Notes under the pieces: generated by a model | Seen by the model: the letters and a program-made list of their open reading frames with translations, nothing else | The model's database searches: none | Told to the model about the DNA's origin: nothing | Assembly: GCA_016463375.1 (NCBI GenBank) | Contig: JAEMRK010000010.1 | Coordinates: 1-41,151 of the forward strand | Source: Parachlamydiales bacterium | GTDB taxonomy: Bacteria; Chlamydiota; Chlamydiia; Chlamydiales; JAEMRK01 | Length of the DNA stretch: 41,151 bases | Direction of reading: 5' to 3' | In this document: positions 40,403 through 41,151 of the stretch, piece by piece | Layout of the letters: each line of letters starts with the position of its first letter | Numbering within the stretch: the first letter of the stretch is position 1 | Program-made: the position numbers and the translations under genes

Positions 40403-41151
40403 TTAAGAAACTCTCACAAAAAATCTTCTGAAAATATTATCTAAGCTCTTAGTTGAAATATCTTTAATAACAGGTTTTAAAGCAGTTATTTTTTCACTAA
40501 AGATATTGTAAATTTCATCAGTACGTTTTTTAGATTCAGCTTCATCGGAAATATCGCGATATAATTCAACTGCTCGAATATTGTTTTCAGCATCACTACA
40601 TCCATAAATCCGAGCTCTATTAAAATGCTCAATGGCTTTATTACATTTTAAGAAAACAGGGGAGTCGATGTATTTTATGAGTGCATTGATGGCATGGGCG
40701 TTATGGTAGGCTGCACATAATTTATTAATTTGGTCGGGTGTGTATTTGCTTTGTTCAGCCATGTCATCTACACAATCAAGTGGTAGACGGTCGTTAGCGT
40801 AAAAAACAGATCTTTCGTTCTTTAATCTGTTTATAAAATGCATTAAAAATGCATTAACAGAGAGAATATCGAGTTGTGTGCTTGAATCTTGCATATCGTG
40901 CGACACTGTAAGATAATTTAGTCCAGATGCGACATTAAATGCTTTTTCAGAAACTCCAAACTTTGACAAAATCGCCATAATTTTTATTGAATCTGATTCA
41001 GACAATTCAATATTAGAAGTTTTAGAGAATGCGACATTTATCATCCCAAAATCATATGTGAGCTTACGAAGTTCTTTAAAATCAACTCCTGGATATTCAT
41101 TTTTTAATTCTTTAATCATATCCGCTGAAAAATCTTGAAACGCTAAAGAGA
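40403..41151 (-). CDS. Unrecognised helical protein, 5' end beyond the window
   Basis: The frame has an ATG at 41119, giving 238 residues, but it stays open to the window edge. The extra upstream codons (SLAFQDFSAD) read like protein, so the gene is probably 5'-truncated here. The visible part is helical, with segments such as HAINALIKYIDSPVF and KAIEHFNRARIYGCSDAENN that recall repeat-type helical hairpins. I could not fit a TPR or Sel1 pattern. It has a few Cys and no membrane segment. The DNA is AT-rich. It is convergent with dnaG. Function unknown. Confidence 0.72.
   Translation of the reverse strand, partial: SLAFQDFSADMIKELKNEYPGVDFKELRKLTYDFGMINVAFSKTSNIELSESDSIKIMAILSKFGVSEKAFNVASGLNYLTVSHDMQDSSTQLDILSVNAFLMHFINRLKNERSVFYANDRLPLDCVDDMAEQSKYTPDQINKLCAAYHNAHAINALIKYIDSPVFLKCNKAIEHFNRARIYGCSDAENNIRAVELYRDISDEAESKKRTDEIYNIFSEKITALKPVIKDISTKSLDNIFRRFFVRVS

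Overview
The window looks like chromosomal DNA from an environmental (amoeba-associated type) member of the Chlamydiae. The evidence is gene order and protein character, because no database could be searched. The block aas, cysS, lysS, priA, a conserved hypothetical, a DsbH-like thioredoxin, rnpA, rpmH, rpmJ, rpsN, uvrC, mutS, dnaG is, as I remember it, the order of the CT776 to CT794 stretch of Chlamydia trachomatis. Here it is loosened by extra genes. The DNA is AT-rich, intergenic spaces are short, and many genes overlap. I see no insertion sequence, phage or CRISPR array.

Layout. Positions 1-3.6 kb hold lineage-specific genes (two unrecognised proteins), an SDR oxidoreductase and a HAD phosphatase-like protein with a signal peptide. 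Positions 3.6-5.4 kb hold a queuosine-precursor transporter (YhhQ type), tail-overlapping a DsbB/DsbA disulfide-forming pair. Positions 5.5-9.9 kb hold recO, tRNA-Arg(UCG) packed against rlmN, long-form hibernation factor hpf joined by ATGA to an orphan HsdR_N-type PD-(D/E)XK protein, a glycerophosphodiester phosphodiesterase and a membrane rhodanese. Positions 10.2-12.9 kb hold a three-part acyltransferase / acyl carrier protein / acyl-activating enzyme fusion.

Positions 12.9-16.9 kb are the least explained and most interesting part. Two large cysteine-free tandem paralogues are followed by a cysteine-containing helical protein in a tight operon, preceded by a nested hairpin that ends exactly at the start codon. 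Their layout (conserved N-terminus, disordered charged linker, Trp-rich helical core, amphipathic C-terminal helix) suggests exported, possibly type III secreted, structural or translocator-like proteins. That function is inference only.

Positions 16.9-28.8 kb are housekeeping: cysS with a small winged-helix protein, lysS, a four-gene operon ending in priA, a DsbH-like thioredoxin, the rpmH-rnpA-uvrD/rep operon, and the zinc-free forms of L36 and S14. Positions 28.8-30.3 kb hold a membrane GYF_2 protein and an Asp23/AmaP-like envelope pair. Positions 30.3-36 kb form one leftward operon, mutS, rsbV, lysozyme-like protein, uvrC, mixing DNA repair with an anti-anti-sigma factor and a wall-associated candidate. 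Positions 36-38.5 kb carry a repeat protein, a Lys/Glu/Ala coiled-coil protein and a small exported protein. dnaG follows, and the window ends inside an unrecognised leftward gene that is open at the edge.

Themes that join the genes are envelope redox control (DsbA, DsbB, DsbH-like, rhodanese), membrane lipid handling (Aas fusion, GDPD), translation and hibernation (lysS, cysS, tRNA-Arg, rlmN, hpf, ribosomal proteins), and DNA repair (recO, priA, uvrD/rep, uvrC, mutS, dnaG). At least five convergent gene pairs overlap at their tails, three of them by exactly the palindrome TTAA.
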